In this document: positions 1-9,024 of the stretch, in pieces
How positions within the stretch are numbered: the stretch's first letter is position 1
How the letters are laid out: every line of letters begins with the position of its first letter
Assembly (NCBI RefSeq): GCF_000348925.1
Contig: NZ_AODQ01000004.1
Coordinates: forward strand, 1-64,000
DNA: 64,000 nt
Origin: Cesiribacter andamanensis AMV16
Lineage (GTDB): Bacteria; Bacteroidota; Bacteroidia; Cytophagales; Cyclobacteriaceae
Direction of reading: 5' to 3'
The notes under the pieces: generated by a model
Seen by the model: only the letters and a program-made list of their open reading frames with translations
The model's database searches: none
Told to the model about the DNA's origin: nothing
Program-made: the position numbers and the translations under genes

Positions 1-198
1 TTAAAAAGGGGCACGAACAAGAGCTCAAAAAACACTGAATTCAGCCATTCGCCATGCCTTAGATTTTTGATACAATCACCTGTAGTACAGGCATTTATAT
101 CGGTTTTCGTGCCCTCAATTTAGGAAATCAAGAAGGGACCACGAATAGGGCACATTTTTGTTGAGATTGTATGGATGATTTAGGGGGTAGAAAAACAA
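1..198. other. Intergenic left edge with GTGCCC/GGGCAC repeats
   Basis: No gene is visible here. The stretch carries short related motifs: GGGGCACGAA near 8-17, TTCGTGCCC near 106-114, GGGACCACGAA near 134-144 and GGGCAC near 148-153. They lie beside a tRNA pair. Similar GTGCCC-type repeats next to tRNA genes can be arm-binding or attachment sequences of tyrosine recombinases, but no integrase frame is present in the window, so this reading is inference only. Confidence 0.35.
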
Positions 199-232
199 AA
201 AACCCTCAAAATCTTGCGATTTAGAGGGTTTT
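199..232 (-). terminator. Rho-independent terminator of the tRNA pair
   Basis: An inverted repeat (AAACCCTC...GAGGGTTT extended by AAATC/GATTT) with a four-base loop. On the minus strand it is followed by a T-rich run. It lies just downstream of the minus-strand tRNA-Pro gene and probably ends the tRNA transcript. Confidence 0.65.
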
Positions 233-256
233 GGGGGCTTTTAGTAGGCCACTTAG

Positions 257-330
257 TCGGGGTGGCAGGATTCGAACCTACGACCTCCTCGTCCCAAACG
301 AGGCGCGATACCGGGCTACGCTACACCCCG
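257..330 (-). tRNA. tRNA-Pro (anticodon TGG)
   Basis: On the minus strand the sequence folds as a full cloverleaf: acceptor stem CGGGGTG/CACCCCG, anticodon stem CCTCG/CGAGG around the loop TTTGGGA (anticodon TGG), and a T-arm with GGTTCGAATCC. The discriminator base is A. The 3' CCA is not encoded. It lies 36 bp from a tRNA-Ser gene on the same strand, so the two are probably co-transcribed. Confidence 0.95.
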
Positions 331-365
331 AACGGTATCTTGACTTGTCTCTAAAGACAGCTTCA

Positions 366-455
<90 letters not shown>

Positions 456-607
456 AATCGTCTGTTCCCTTCCGCTTACCGGAAAAGTGTTGCAAATATA
501 CAGCAATGCCCCGCAATCAGCCAAATAAAAAAGTAAAATTATCCGTTTAAGTTCCAGCCCTACTGCCAGCCTCCTACCCCTCAGCCTGTTGGGTAGGACG
601 CCGGGTC

Positions 608-637
608 TTTGTATATTTAGACCGGCACTTACTTTTG
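608..637 (+). promoter_or_regulatory. Bacteroidota-type promoter for the bat operon
   Basis: TTTG (608-611), an 18-bp spacer and TACTTTTG (630-637) match the Bacteroidota -33/-7 consensus (TTTG and TAnnTTTG). The -7 box ends one base before the ATG at 639, so a transcript from it would be nearly leaderless. Confidence 0.5.
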
Positions 638-638
638 C

Positions 639-1607
639 ATGAATTGGTATAAAGATTTTGGCTCCTACGAGCTTGCCCTCATCCTTTTGTTTTTGCTGGC
701 GTACCTCATTTACGCCATCCGCTTCTATAGGGCCTCCCGCCTGATAAAAGCCCGGCCCCTGGTGTTTTTCAGCAAACTGGCGCTTCGCACGCTGGTCTTT
801 GCCCTGCTGCTGATGGCCTGGCTGGGCCCTACCTTCGGACAGTCTAAAAAAGAGGTAAAAGCCATGGGCAAGGATATCTTTATTGCGGTAGACCTCTCTA
901 CCTCCATGAATGCCACTGATGTGCAGCCCAGCCGCCTGGAAAAGGTAAAGTTTGAACTGAAGAAAATGGTAGGGGCCTTTGCCTCCGACCGGGTGGGACT
1001 GATCATCTTCGGCACCGAAGCCTTTATCCAAAGCCCGCTTACCTTTGATGCCAGTGCCCTGAACCTATTTATCGAAACCCTGCACACCGGCCTGGTACCC
1101 TATGGGGGCACCGACCTTACCGCTCCCCTGCAGCTGGCCCTGGACAAGCTTCAGGCGCAGGCCGAGCGCAGCGGGCAGCCCTCCTCCCGCCTGGTGATCC
1201 TCATCAGCGATGGCGAGGATTTTGGCGAGGAAGCGGCCATTCTGGCCACCCAGTACCAGCAGGAGGGCATTCGCCTCTATACGCTGGGCGTGGGCACTGC
1301 AGAAGGGGGACGCATCCGGGAGCGCCGCATGTACAAACGCAACAAGGAGGGTGAAGAGATCATTACCCGCCTAAATGCAGATGCCCTCAAGGAGCTGGCC
1401 GGCAAGGCAGGGGGTAGTTATTATGAGATCAACGACCGCCTGAACGAAACCCAGCGCCTCATCAATGCCGTGGCGGCCATTGAGGGTGAAATGCAGGATG
1501 CGCGCCTGGTAGATGTATCGGCCAACCGCTACTTCTATTTTCTGGCTGCAGCCCTGCTGCTACTGGCGCTGGATGCCCTTCTCCATCTTAAGCTGATGCG
1601 CCTATGA
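639..1607 (+). CDS. batB: BatB-like von Willebrand factor A membrane protein
   Basis: A 322-residue inner-membrane protein of the BatA/BatB aerotolerance family. Two N-terminal membrane segments (about residues 11-28 and 48-66) precede a VWA domain (about 79-260) with an intact MIDAS start, D85-L-S-T-S89, which binds a divalent metal. A last membrane helix lies at about 297-315. In the family, such proteins are encoded beside MoxR AAA+ ATPases and are linked to envelope stress and oxygen tolerance; the exact function is unsettled. The next gene overlaps its stop codon (ATGA). Oddly, no moxR, DUF58 or batA gene precedes it: tRNA genes do. The N-terminus agrees with what I recall of relatives, so ATG 639 is preferred although a promoter box almost touches it. 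Confidence 0.8.
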   Translation: MNWYKDFGSYELALILLFLLAYLIYAIRFYRASRLIKARPLVFFSKLALRTLVFALLLMAWLGPTFGQSKKEVKAMGKDIFIAVDLSTSMNATDVQPSRLEKVKFELKKMVGAFASDRVGLIIFGTEAFIQSPLTFDASALNLFIETLHTGLVPYGGTDLTAPLQLALDKLQAQAERSGQPSSRLVILISDGEDFGEEAAILATQYQQEGIRLYTLGVGTAEGGRIRERRMYKRNKEGEEIITRLNADALKELAGKAGGSYYEINDRLNETQRLINAVAAIEGEMQDARLVDVSANRYFYFLAAALLLLALDALLHLKLMRL

Positions 1608-2281
1608 AATCCATGCTATTTTTTATATTTTTGGTGCTATGGCAGGGAGGCGGAGGCACTAAACTAACCCGCATTGCCGAAACCAACCGCCTGAAACAGG
1701 CCGCTGCCGATGCCTATCTGAACGAACGCTACAGCGAAGCGGCGGCCCTCTACGAGCAACTGATAACAGACTGGGGCGAAAACTCAGATGCCGTGCGGCT
1801 TAACCGGGCCAATTCCCTATACCGGGCCGGCAAAAAAGAAACGGCTGCCGAAGCCTACCGGCTCATGATTGAAAGTACCACCGGAAGGGCAGCCAAATCA
1901 AAGGCACTGCAACAGTTGGGCTACATGGCCAGTGAAGAAGAGCGCCTGCCCGATGCCCTGCAGTATTTCAAAGAAGCCCTTAAGGCCGATCATACCAATG
2001 AGGCGGCCCGCTACAATTACGAAGTGGCCTGGCGCCGCCTTAATGAACGCAAGAATCAGGACCAGGAGCAGGAAAAAGAAGAGCAGGACAAGGAACAGGA
2101 GAACATAGAACCCTCCGAATGGGCCAAACAACAAAAAGCCAAAGCCGAAGGCCTGGTGCAGCAGTACCGCTATGCCGATGCCCTTCAGCTGATGCAGGAG
2201 AGCTACAAACAAGACTCTACCATAGCGGCTTACCGCGATTTTATTCGCCGGCTGGGGGATGTGGTAGACATTGAACAATAG
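1604..2281 (+). CDS. TPR protein of the bat operon (BatC-like)
   Basis: A 225-residue probable exported or membrane-anchored TPR protein. A short hydrophobic N-terminus (about 1-16) is followed by TPR-like helices (about 28-140, with repeats of the A..LY form), a highly charged Glu/Lys/Gln stretch (about 145-168) and a final helical part. Its start overlaps the batB stop by 4 bp, implying translational coupling. TPR proteins normally follow batB and are thought to act as scaffolds for the Bat complex. A second TPR protein of the same kind lies two genes downstream, so this operon has two. Which is the true BatC orthologue is uncertain; the downstream one has the more BatC-like C-terminus. Confidence 0.7.
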   Translation: MKSMLFFIFLVLWQGGGGTKLTRIAETNRLKQAAADAYLNERYSEAAALYEQLITDWGENSDAVRLNRANSLYRAGKKETAAEAYRLMIESTTGRAAKSKALQQLGYMASEEERLPDALQYFKEALKADHTNEAARYNYEVAWRRLNERKNQDQEQEKEEQDKEQENIEPSEWAKQQKAKAEGLVQQYRYADALQLMQESYKQDSTIAAYRDFIRRLGDVVDIEQ

Positions 2282-2296
2282 GATATTCCCGTCGAT

Positions 2297-3646
2297 ATGA
2301 GAAATATTGCTGCATTTCTGCCTCTGTTCCTGCTGCTGGGCAGCGGCCTGTGCCAGGCTCAATCCAAATCCAGTGCCCAACAGGCTTTTTCCCTGGCCGA
2401 AGAGGCCCATAAGGCTACACCGGCCAACTACCGCAGCCCTCTGGATGCACTGCGCAGGCTAAAACCCGATCCCAGCGATCAGCTGGGGGAAAACATGTTC
2501 TATCAGGCCATGATGACCTACCAGTCCTTTGCCGGCAACTATGATAGTGCGCTGTACTATGCCGACATGCGGTACCAGCGCCACCTGGCCGGCATGACCC
2601 TAAAAGAGCCCAATACGGCCTTTTTATCGGGCATGTCCATTCGGGTGGCAAAGGACGTGCTACTGCGGGAAATCCGGGAGCATCAGGTGGTAATGATGAA
2701 TGAGGCCCACCACCTCCCCTCCCACCGTGCTTTTGTGCTCAACCTGCTGGACGATCTGCAGAAACAGGGATTCCACCACCTTGCCATGGAAACCCTCAGC
2801 GCCGACCAGCTGAGCCCGATGCTGGAGCGGGGCTATCCCCTCTATGAGAGCGGCTTTTACCAGCGCGAACCCCTCTTTGGCGAATTGATGCGCCAGGCCC
2901 TCAAAAAAGGATTCAAGCTGGTCGCCTATGAGTCCGAAACGCCATGCCCCCCCTCGCAGGGGAAGGATCGCAGCTTTTGCAACCGCTTCCGCGACTCCAT
3001 ACAGGCTGTAAACCTGGCCCGCTGGGTGCAGAACAATCCCGATGAAAAACTCTTTGTCTATGCCGGCTACAGCCATATCTATGAAAGTACTAAGGATGAG
3101 TGGATCCATATGGCCCAGTTCTTTCAGCAGATGACGGGCATCGACCCCCTCACCATTGACCAGACGCTGATGAACGAGCACCAGGAACCCCGCTTGGAAG
3201 ACCCCCGTTATGCAGCCCTTACTGCCGCCCGTTCCATACAGGTGCCCGTGGTACTGCAGCAGCAGGGCAGCAGCTGGAGCCATTCTGATGAGGTGGATAT
3301 CACCGTATTCCACCCCCGCTACAGCAAGCGCAGCAGCATTATTCCCCGTTACCAGGATAAGAGCAACCGCCCGGGCTTTTACCTGCTGCATAACCAGCGG
3401 CGCCCCATTCTACTGAGCCGTCAGCCCGGCCAGACGCCCTTTCCCAGTGAGCTGATCCCGGCCAACACCCACATGATCCTGGCCTATTATAAAGGAGAAG
3501 AAGGCAATCGCATACCGGCCGATGTGGTAGAGCTCAAAAAAGATCAGCCCGAAACCATACTATTCCTCTACCCGGCGGCGTATGAAATAGTATACCTGAA
3601 CGAACAGGGCGAGCGCATTCTGTTTCGAGACATGGTAATTCGCTAA
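2297..3646 (+). CDS. Exported ChaN/EreA-like (Tiki superfamily) protein
   Basis: A 449-residue protein with a signal peptide (about 1-21, ending ...GLCQA). The middle part (about 125-270) has features of the ChaN/erythromycin-esterase-like/Tiki fold: MNEAHHLPSHR, then a helix, LAMETLS, and later ESGFY and VAYESE, placing the Glu and His residues typical of the fold. Known relatives bind haem or hydrolyse esters and peptides; the substrate here cannot be told. The C-terminal 130 residues are not recognised. It lies 15 bp after one TPR gene and overlaps the next by one base (TAATG), so it is part of the bat operon, an unusual place for this family. Confidence 0.55.
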   Translation: MRNIAAFLPLFLLLGSGLCQAQSKSSAQQAFSLAEEAHKATPANYRSPLDALRRLKPDPSDQLGENMFYQAMMTYQSFAGNYDSALYYADMRYQRHLAGMTLKEPNTAFLSGMSIRVAKDVLLREIREHQVVMMNEAHHLPSHRAFVLNLLDDLQKQGFHHLAMETLSADQLSPMLERGYPLYESGFYQREPLFGELMRQALKKGFKLVAYESETPCPPSQGKDRSFCNRFRDSIQAVNLARWVQNNPDEKLFVYAGYSHIYESTKDEWIHMAQFFQQMTGIDPLTIDQTLMNEHQEPRLEDPRYAALTAARSIQVPVVLQQQGSSWSHSDEVDITVFHPRYSKRSSIIPRYQDKSNRPGFYLLHNQRRPILLSRQPGQTPFPSELIPANTHMILAYYKGEEGNRIPADVVELKKDQPETILFLYPAAYEIVYLNEQGERILFRDMVIR

Positions 3647-4266
3647 TGAAGCTACCCGGCCCCCTGCATATCCCCCCTTACCCCCTGCTGCTGGCAGCCT
3701 TAAGCCTGCTGCTTCTGCTGCCGGTGGCTCTGCCCGCTCAAACAGCCGGGGGTGGGGCTAGGGCTGCCTTCCAGTCGGCCGCCAATCTTTACATTGCCGG
3801 CCAGCAGCAGGAAGCCCTGCAGTCCGTAGAGCGGGCGCTGCGCCAGTACCCTACCGACCCCAAGCTGCTGGCCCTGGCTGAAAAGCTTAAGCAGGACCAG
3901 CAGGAGCAACAGAAGCAGGAGCAACAGCAGCAAAATCAAAACCAGCAAAGCCAGCAGCAGGAGCAGGGCAAAGAGGGAGAGCCGCAACCTCAGGAGCAAA
4001 ACCAGCAGGGGCAGCAGCAACCCAACGACCAGCAGCGTCAGGAGGCCGAACAAGAGCAAATGCGGGAATCAGAACAGGGCACAGAGCAGAAGGTGCAACC
4101 CCTGGATGCCCGGGGCGAAACCGAAAGGCGCCTGCAGGAAATGAACATCAGCCCCGAGAAAGCTCGCATGCTGCTGGAAGCCATGCGCAGCAACGAGATC
4201 CAGTACCTGCAGCAAAAGCAGCGGCAGCCCGCCCGCCGTCAGAAGAGCAATAAGCCCGACTGGTAA
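3646..4266 (+). CDS. batC: BatC-like TPR protein with Gln-rich linker
   Basis: A 206-residue exported protein. It has a signal peptide (about 1-32), a short TPR region (about 38-80), a strongly Gln/Glu-rich low-complexity linker (about 84-150) and a conserved-looking C-terminus (about 160-206, LLEAMRSNEIQYLQQ...KPDW). This order (TPR, polar linker, basic tail ending near DW) resembles BatC of Bacteroidota. Translation is probably coupled to the preceding gene through a TAATG overlap. No batD follows; a 218-bp spacer leads to an unrelated thiolase gene, so the operon ends here. Confidence 0.65.
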   Translation: MKLPGPLHIPPYPLLLAALSLLLLLPVALPAQTAGGGARAAFQSAANLYIAGQQQEALQSVERALRQYPTDPKLLALAEKLKQDQQEQQKQEQQQQNQNQQSQQQEQGKEGEPQPQEQNQQGQQQPNDQQRQEAEQEQMRESEQGTEQKVQPLDARGETERRLQEMNISPEKARMLLEAMRSNEIQYLQQKQRQPARRQKSNKPDW

Positions 4267-4484
4267 GCTCCCTGCCAGGTACCTGCCTAGGCAAGCAGCG
4301 CAAACGTTATAAGGCGCTGCAAAACGGATTTTACCCCACCGGCCTTTTTGCTTCTGCTCCCTTTTTCCCCTAACTTAGGGCAGCTTTTTAAGCAGAAGCT
4401 CTTTTTTACCGTCAGCCGGAGACAGATGCACCCCTTGCCCCTTTTCCGCTGCACCTAGCAAACACGCAAAACCCTTTAATTAGC

Positions 4485-5663
4485 ATGAAAGAAGCTTATA
4501 TTGTATCGGCGGTACGCACCCCCATCGGCAGTTTTGGCGGCAAGCTGGCCTCCCTTACGGCTACCCAACTGGGTGCCATTGCCATAAAAGGTGCCCTAAC
4601 CAAAATTGGCCTGGAGGGCAAAGAAGTAGAGGAAGTATTCATGGGCAATGTGGTATCGGCCAACCTGGGCCAGGCCCCTGCCCGCCAGGCAGCCGTAGGC
4701 GCCGGCCTTGGCTATCATGTGCCCTGCACCACCATCAACAAAGTATGTTCCTCGGGCATGAAAGCCGCCATGTTTGGCGCTCAGGCCATTATGCTGGGCA
4801 TCCGCGATGTAGTGGTGGTAGGCGGCATGGAAAGCATGAGCAACATTCCCTTTTATGTGCCCAACGCCCGCTGGGGGTATAAGTACGGCAACGGCGAGTT
4901 TGTGGATGGCCTGGTAAAAGACGGCCTTTTTGAGGCGTATTACGAGTTCCCCATGGGCAATTGTGCCGACAATACGGCCAAGGAGATGAACCTGAGCCGC
5001 CAGGCACAGGACGAGTATGCCATCCGCTCCTACAAGCTGGCGGCCGAGTCCTGGGAGAAAGGCTATTTTAAAGATGAGGTGATACCCGTAGAGGTACCCC
5101 AGCGCCGCGGCGATGCCCTGGTGGTGGATATGGATGAGGAATACAAGAACGTAAACTTTGATAAGATCCCCGGTCTGAAGCCTGTGTTTGGCAAAGAAGG
5201 TACTGTAACGGCGGCCAATGCCTCTACCATCAACGATGGAGCTGCCGCCATGGTGATTATGAGCAAGGAAAAAGCCGATGCTTTGGGACTGAAACCCCTG
5301 GCCAAGATCGTAGGCTTTGGTGATGCCGCCCAGGACCCCCTTTGGTTTACCACCTCCCCAGCCCTGGCCATCCCTAATGCCCTTAAAATGGCCGGCCTGA
5401 GCAAGAATGAAATCGATTATTACGAGATCAACGAGGCCTTCTCGGCTGTAGCCCTGGCCAACATCCAGAAGCTTGAGCTTGATGCCGACAAGGTAAACGT
5501 ATTTGGTGGTGCCGTAGCCCTGGGCCACCCCCTGGGAGCCAGCGGCGCACGCATCATGACCACTCTTATCTCCGTACTGAACCAGAAAGGCGGCCAGTTT
5601 GGCGCTGCCGGTATCTGTAACGGCGGAGGCGGCGCTTCTGCCATTGTGCTGGAGCGGGTGTAA
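4485..5663 (+). CDS. Acetyl-CoA C-acetyltransferase (thiolase)
   Basis: A full-length 392-residue type II thiolase that condenses two acetyl-CoA to acetoacetyl-CoA or cleaves beta-ketoacyl-CoA in the cytoplasm. All catalytic residues are present at the canonical numbers: C88 ([10 protein letters not shown]), H348 ([10 protein letters not shown]) and C378 (GICNGGGG). It is a single gene between the bat operon and the convergent floA gene, ended by a strong hairpin. It could serve short-chain acyl-CoA metabolism together with the crotonase encoded at 26744. AtoB and PhaA type roles cannot be separated from sequence alone. Confidence 0.93.
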   Translation: MKEAYIVSAVRTPIGSFGGKLASLTATQLGAIAIKGALTKIGLEGKEVEEVFMGNVVSANLGQAPARQAAVGAGLGYHVPCTTINKVCSSGMKAAMFGAQAIMLGIRDVVVVGGMESMSNIPFYVPNARWGYKYGNGEFVDGLVKDGLFEAYYEFPMGNCADNTAKEMNLSRQAQDEYAIRSYKLAAESWEKGYFKDEVIPVEVPQRRGDALVVDMDEEYKNVNFDKIPGLKPVFGKEGTVTAANASTINDGAAAMVIMSKEKADALGLKPLAKIVGFGDAAQDPLWFTTSPALAIPNALKMAGLSKNEIDYYEINEAFSAVALANIQKLELDADKVNVFGGAVALGHPLGASGARIMTTLISVLNQKGGQFGAAGICNGGGGASAIVLERV

Positions 5664-5672
5664 GGGGAAGAA

Positions 5673-5697
5673 AGAAGTTAGAAGTTAGAAGTTAGAT
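5673..5697. repeat. Heptanucleotide tandem repeat (AGAAGTT)
   Basis: Three tandem copies of AGAAGTT plus a degenerate fourth lie directly after the thiolase stop codon. A second heptad array follows beyond the terminator. The function is unknown; such 7-bp intergenic repeats are probably products of slipped replication. Confidence 0.7.
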
Positions 5698-5704
5698 AAC
5701 AGAA

Positions 5705-5735
5705 AAAGGCCGCCTGATCAATTCAGGCGGCCTTT
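5705..5735. terminator. Bidirectional terminator between thiolase and floA
   Basis: A 13-bp perfect stem (AAAGGCCGCCTGA / TCAGGCGGCCTTT) with a 5-base loop, flanked by A-rich sequence on the left and a T-rich run on the right. It can end both the plus-strand thiolase and the convergent floA transcript. Confidence 0.8.
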
Positions 5736-5755
5736 CTTATTCTATTGAGGCAAGA

Positions 5756-5825
5756 TCTATTGTCTATTGTCTATTGTCTATTGTCTATTGTCCAATGTCC
5801 AATATCCAATATCCATTGTCCGATA
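5756..5825. repeat. Heptanucleotide tandem repeat array (TCTATTG)
   Basis: Ten consecutive 7-bp units: five identical TCTATTG copies followed by drifting variants (TCCAATG, TCCAATA twice, TCCATTG, TCCGATA). The array ends one base before the floA stop codon, between the terminator and the gene. Confidence 0.85.
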
Positions 5826-5826
5826 A

Positions 5827-6840
5827 CTAGCGGTCGTCATCCTCATCCCGCTGGCGACCGATGGCGCCGGTGCCGGACTGGCCCTCGCCGCCGATGCTCT
5901 GCCGCATGCCGGTGTCGGCCTGGATGTTCTGCATGCGGTAGTAATCCATTACGCCCAGGTTGCCGCTGCGGAAGGCTTCGGCCAGGGCAAGGGGTACCTC
6001 AGCCTCGGCCTGGATCACATGCGCCCGCGCCTCCTGCGACTTGGCTTTCATTTCCTGCTCCTGCGCTACGGCCATGGCCCGGCGCTCTTCGGCCTTGGCT
6101 TCGGCTACTTTCAGGTCGGCATTGGCCTGGTCTATCTGCAGCTTGGCGCCAATGTTGGTCCCCACGTCAATGTCGGCAATATCAATGGAAAGGATCTCAA
6201 AGGCCGTACCGGCATCCAGGCCCCGCTGCAATACCAGCTGGCTGATCTTGTCGGGGTTCTCCAGCACAGCCTTGTGCGAGCCAGCCGAACCGATAGAGGT
6301 CACAATGCCCTCACCTACCCGGGCCAGGATGGTATCTTCACCGGCGCCCCCTACCAGCTGGGCAATATTGGCCCGCACGGTTACACGCGCCTTGGCCACC
6401 AGCTGAATACCATCTTGGGCTACCGCAGCTACCGATGGGGTATTGATCACCTTGGGGTTTACCGAGATCTGAACGGCCTCAAACACATCGCGGCCCGCCA
6501 GGTCAATGGCCGTAGCCTGCTTAAAGGTAAGGCGGATGTTGGCCTTATCGGCCGAAATTAGGGCTTTGATTACCGTAGGCACATTGCCCCCTGCCAGGTA
6601 GTGCGTTTCCAGCTCGCTGGAGGTGATTTCGCTCAGGCCCGCCTTCTGGGCCGTAATGAGCGATTCTACAATGAGGCGGGGCGGCACCTTACGGATGCGC
6701 ATAAATACCAGCTCAAAGAGGTTGATGCGTACCCCTGAAAAGCGGGCGGTAATCCAGAGATTGATGGGTACAAAGTAAAAGAAGATCATGATGGCCACCA
6801 CAATGGCGACTATCACAAATACAAGCGCTAAGCTTTCCAT
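5827..6840 (-). CDS. floA: Flotillin-like protein FloA
   Basis: A 337-residue bacterial flotillin of the YqfA/FloA family, which organises functional membrane microdomains. An N-terminal membrane helix (about 4-26) is followed by a PHB/SPFH-like domain and an Ala/Glu-rich coiled-coil region (about 235-290, with repeated AEA and AQEQE) used for oligomerisation. The C-terminal tail is polar and Arg/Asp-rich. It is encoded one base downstream of an NfeD-like gene, the standard partner arrangement. Length and hallmark pieces (the [18 protein letters not shown] region) match the family. Confidence 0.93.
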   Translation of the reverse strand: MESLALVFVIVAIVVAIMIFFYFVPINLWITARFSGVRINLFELVFMRIRKVPPRLIVESLITAQKAGLSEITSSELETHYLAGGNVPTVIKALISADKANIRLTFKQATAIDLAGRDVFEAVQISVNPKVINTPSVAAVAQDGIQLVAKARVTVRANIAQLVGGAGEDTILARVGEGIVTSIGSAGSHKAVLENPDKISQLVLQRGLDAGTAFEILSIDIADIDVGTNIGAKLQIDQANADLKVAEAKAEERRAMAVAQEQEMKAKSQEARAHVIQAEAEVPLALAEAFRSGNLGVMDYYRMQNIQADTGMRQSIGGEGQSGTGAIGRQRDEDDDR

Positions 6841-6841
6841 G

Positions 6842-7318
6842 CTATTTATAAAGGGTTAATGGTTCTACATAAATGGTGCGGTCTTCAACCTGGCTCACCC
6901 GCACCTCGGTTTTTTCGGGCAGGTGATAGCCCCTGGTCCGCACCTCATACACCCGGCCCTCCAGCTCGGCCTTGCCCATGGGGCGCAGCGCCGACAGCGT
7001 AATGCCCCGGGCCCCTACGGCCACCAGCACATCATCTTCATTTACCCGGCTGGAGATGCGCTTTTCCAGCGAAAACTGCCTCCAGGATTTGGTGCGCAGC
7101 GACCAGATCAGCAGACCAATGCCAATGGCCGAGGTACCGGTCAGCAGCCAGAGGCCGGTTTCATCCCCATAGGCTACAAAGCCCAGGTATACACCCAGGC
7201 CGGCAAAGGCCAGGCCCAGCACCCCTACCAGAGTAGTACCGGGCACAAAGATGATCTCCACCACAATCAGGACCAGCCCAATGAGGATAAGCAGCAATAT
7301 GGCAAGCAGGGTTAGCAT
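6842..7318 (-). CDS. NfeD-like membrane protein
   Basis: A 158-residue NfeD family protein of the short type without a serine-protease domain. It has an N-terminal membrane helix (about 2-22), two further hydrophobic segments (about 24-65) and a C-terminal OB-fold-like domain (about 95-155, with [20 protein letters not shown] and a final strand IYVEPL). NfeD proteins pair with flotillins and are thought to help assemble membrane microdomains. The stop codon lies one base before the floA start, so the two form an operon. Confidence 0.88.
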   Translation of the reverse strand: MLTLLAILLLILIGLVLIVVEIIFVPGTTLVGVLGLAFAGLGVYLGFVAYGDETGLWLLTGTSAIGIGLLIWSLRTKSWRQFSLEKRISSRVNEDDVLVAVGARGITLSALRPMGKAELEGRVYEVRTRGYHLPEKTEVRVSQVEDRTIYVEPLTLYK

Positions 7319-7343
7319 TTTTCTACAGGAACAGGCATAAACA

Positions 7344-7373
7344 AAGGCCGGCTGTAAGATAACAGCCGGCCTT
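7344..7373 (-). terminator. Terminator downstream of proS
   Basis: A 12-bp stem, AAGGCCGGCTGT / ACAGCCGGCCTT, with a 6-base loop between proS and nfeD. The T-tract on the minus strand is short (TTTGTTT), so some read-through into nfeD-floA is possible. Confidence 0.65.
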
Positions 7374-7395
7374 CACTTTTCCTATTCTAAGGGGA

Positions 7396-8886
7396 TCAGT
7401 ACGCCCGGGCAAAAACCACCCGCTGACGGGAAGGCTTGCCGGTGAGCACACAAGCGCCCTCCTCCTGGGTACCCTCCAGCTGACCGGGCAGCGGAATGCA
7501 GCGAATGGTGGCCTTGGTCTGCTCCTTGATCTTTTCTTCCGTTTCGGCAGTGCCATCCCAGTGGGCCAGCAAAAAGCCTCCCTTTTCTTCCAGCACCTGC
7601 GTAAATTCGTCCCAGCTATTTACCACATGGGTGTTCTCCTGGCGGAACGCAAGGGCTTTCTCGTAGATGGACTGCTGAATATCGGCCAGCAGTGCTTCAA
7701 TAGCCGAGGCCAGATTGTCGTCGGCGGCCATGGACTGCTTTTCGCCGGTATCGCGGCGGGCCACTTCAATGGTGCCGTTCTGCAGATCGCGCTGGCCCAG
7801 GGCCAGGCGCACGGGCACCCCCTTCAGCTCCCACTCGGCAAACTTAAAGCCGGGCCGCTCGGTATCCCGATCGTCGTAGCGCACGCTGATTCCCCTGGCC
7901 AGCAGCGCCTGCTTGATTTCTGCCACTTTTTCGCTAATGGCCGCCAGCTGCTCTTCACCTTTATAGATGGGCACGATCACCACCTGAAGGGGTGCAAGCC
8001 GCGGGGGCAGCACCAGGCCCTGATCATCGGAATGAGCCATGATCAGCGCCCCGATCAGGCGGGTGCTCACCCCCCAGGAGGTGCCCCATACCAGATCGAG
8101 CCCCCCTTCTTTGGTGGCAAACTTCACATCAAAGGCCTTGGCAAAGTTCTGGCCCAGAAAGTGACTGGTGCCCGCCTGCAGCGCCTTTCCGTCCTGCATG
8201 AGCGCCTCTATGCAGTAAGTATCAACGGCACCGGCAAAGCGCTCGCTTTCGGATTTTACCCCCCGGATCACCGGCAGGGCCATCCACTCCTCGGCAAAGC
8301 GGGCATACACATCCAGCATTTGCCGGGTTTCGGCAATGGCCTCCTGCGAAGTAGCATGGGCGGTATGCCCCTCCTGCCAGAGAAACTCGGCCGTGCGCAG
8401 AAACAGGCGGGTGCGCATTTCCCAGCGCACCACATTGGCCCACTGGTTGATGAGCAGGGGCAGGTCCCGGTAGCTCTGGATCCAGTTCTTATAGGTGCTC
8501 CAGATAACGGTCTCGGAGGTAGGGCGCACGATCAGCTCTTCTTCCAGTTTGGCCTCCGGATCTACGATCACCCCACTGCCGTCTTCGGCATTCTTCAGGC
8601 GGTAATGCGTTACCACCGCACACTCTTTTGCAAAACCTTCTACGTGGCTAGCCTCTTTACTTAAGTAGGACTTGGGAATAAAAAGCGGAAAGTAGGCATT
8701 CACATGGCCCGTCTGCTTGAACATACGGTCCAGCTGGTCCCGCATGGCCTCCCAAATACCAAAGCCATAGGGTTTTATGACCATGCAGCCGCGCACCCCG
8801 GAGTTCTCGGCCAGGTCGGCCCGCTTAATGATCTCGTTATACCAAAGGGAATAATCTTCACTTCTTTTAGGGATACCCTTGCTCAT
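7396..8886 (-). CDS. proS: Prolyl-tRNA synthetase, archaeal/eukaryotic type
   Basis: A 496-residue class II aminoacyl-tRNA synthetase that charges tRNA-Pro. It is the short type 3 (archaeal/eukaryotic-like) form without the editing insertion of the E. coli enzyme, as is usual in Bacteroidota. Recognisable parts are the motif 2 region ([25 protein letters not shown]), the anticodon-binding domain (about 285-385) and a C-terminal zinc-type domain ending in an aromatic residue (...RVVFARAY). A matching tRNA-Pro gene lies 7 kb upstream. The gene stands alone with its own promoter and terminator. Confidence 0.95.
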   Translation of the reverse strand: MSKGIPKRSEDYSLWYNEIIKRADLAENSGVRGCMVIKPYGFGIWEAMRDQLDRMFKQTGHVNAYFPLFIPKSYLSKEASHVEGFAKECAVVTHYRLKNAEDGSGVIVDPEAKLEEELIVRPTSETVIWSTYKNWIQSYRDLPLLINQWANVVRWEMRTRLFLRTAEFLWQEGHTAHATSQEAIAETRQMLDVYARFAEEWMALPVIRGVKSESERFAGAVDTYCIEALMQDGKALQAGTSHFLGQNFAKAFDVKFATKEGGLDLVWGTSWGVSTRLIGALIMAHSDDQGLVLPPRLAPLQVVIVPIYKGEEQLAAISEKVAEIKQALLARGISVRYDDRDTERPGFKFAEWELKGVPVRLALGQRDLQNGTIEVARRDTGEKQSMAADDNLASAIEALLADIQQSIYEKALAFRQENTHVVNSWDEFTQVLEEKGGFLLAHWDGTAETEEKIKEQTKATIRCIPLPGQLEGTQEEGACVLTGKPSRQRVVFARAY

Positions 8887-8940
8887 GAACGTATTTTGGT
8901 ATGATTATTGTTTTGATTTATGTACCTTAGCTAAGACTAG

Positions 8941-8948
8941 CAAATATA
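8941..8948 (-). promoter_or_regulatory. Probable -7 box of proS
   Basis: TATATTTG on the minus strand matches TAnnTTTG, about 55 bp upstream of the proS ATG. No clear -33 TTTG lies at the expected distance, so the assignment rests on the -7 box alone. Confidence 0.4.
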
Positions 8949-9024
8949 GTTAGTTGCTCGGGGAAATATCTATTTTTCTATGAAGCACGTTTAGTAAATT
9001 AAGGACAATTAACCGCATCGACTT

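Noticed and set aside
5756-5825. Considered whether the short tandem repeats could be a CRISPR array.
   Set aside because: The units are 7 bp with no spacers, so this is a simple tandem repeat.
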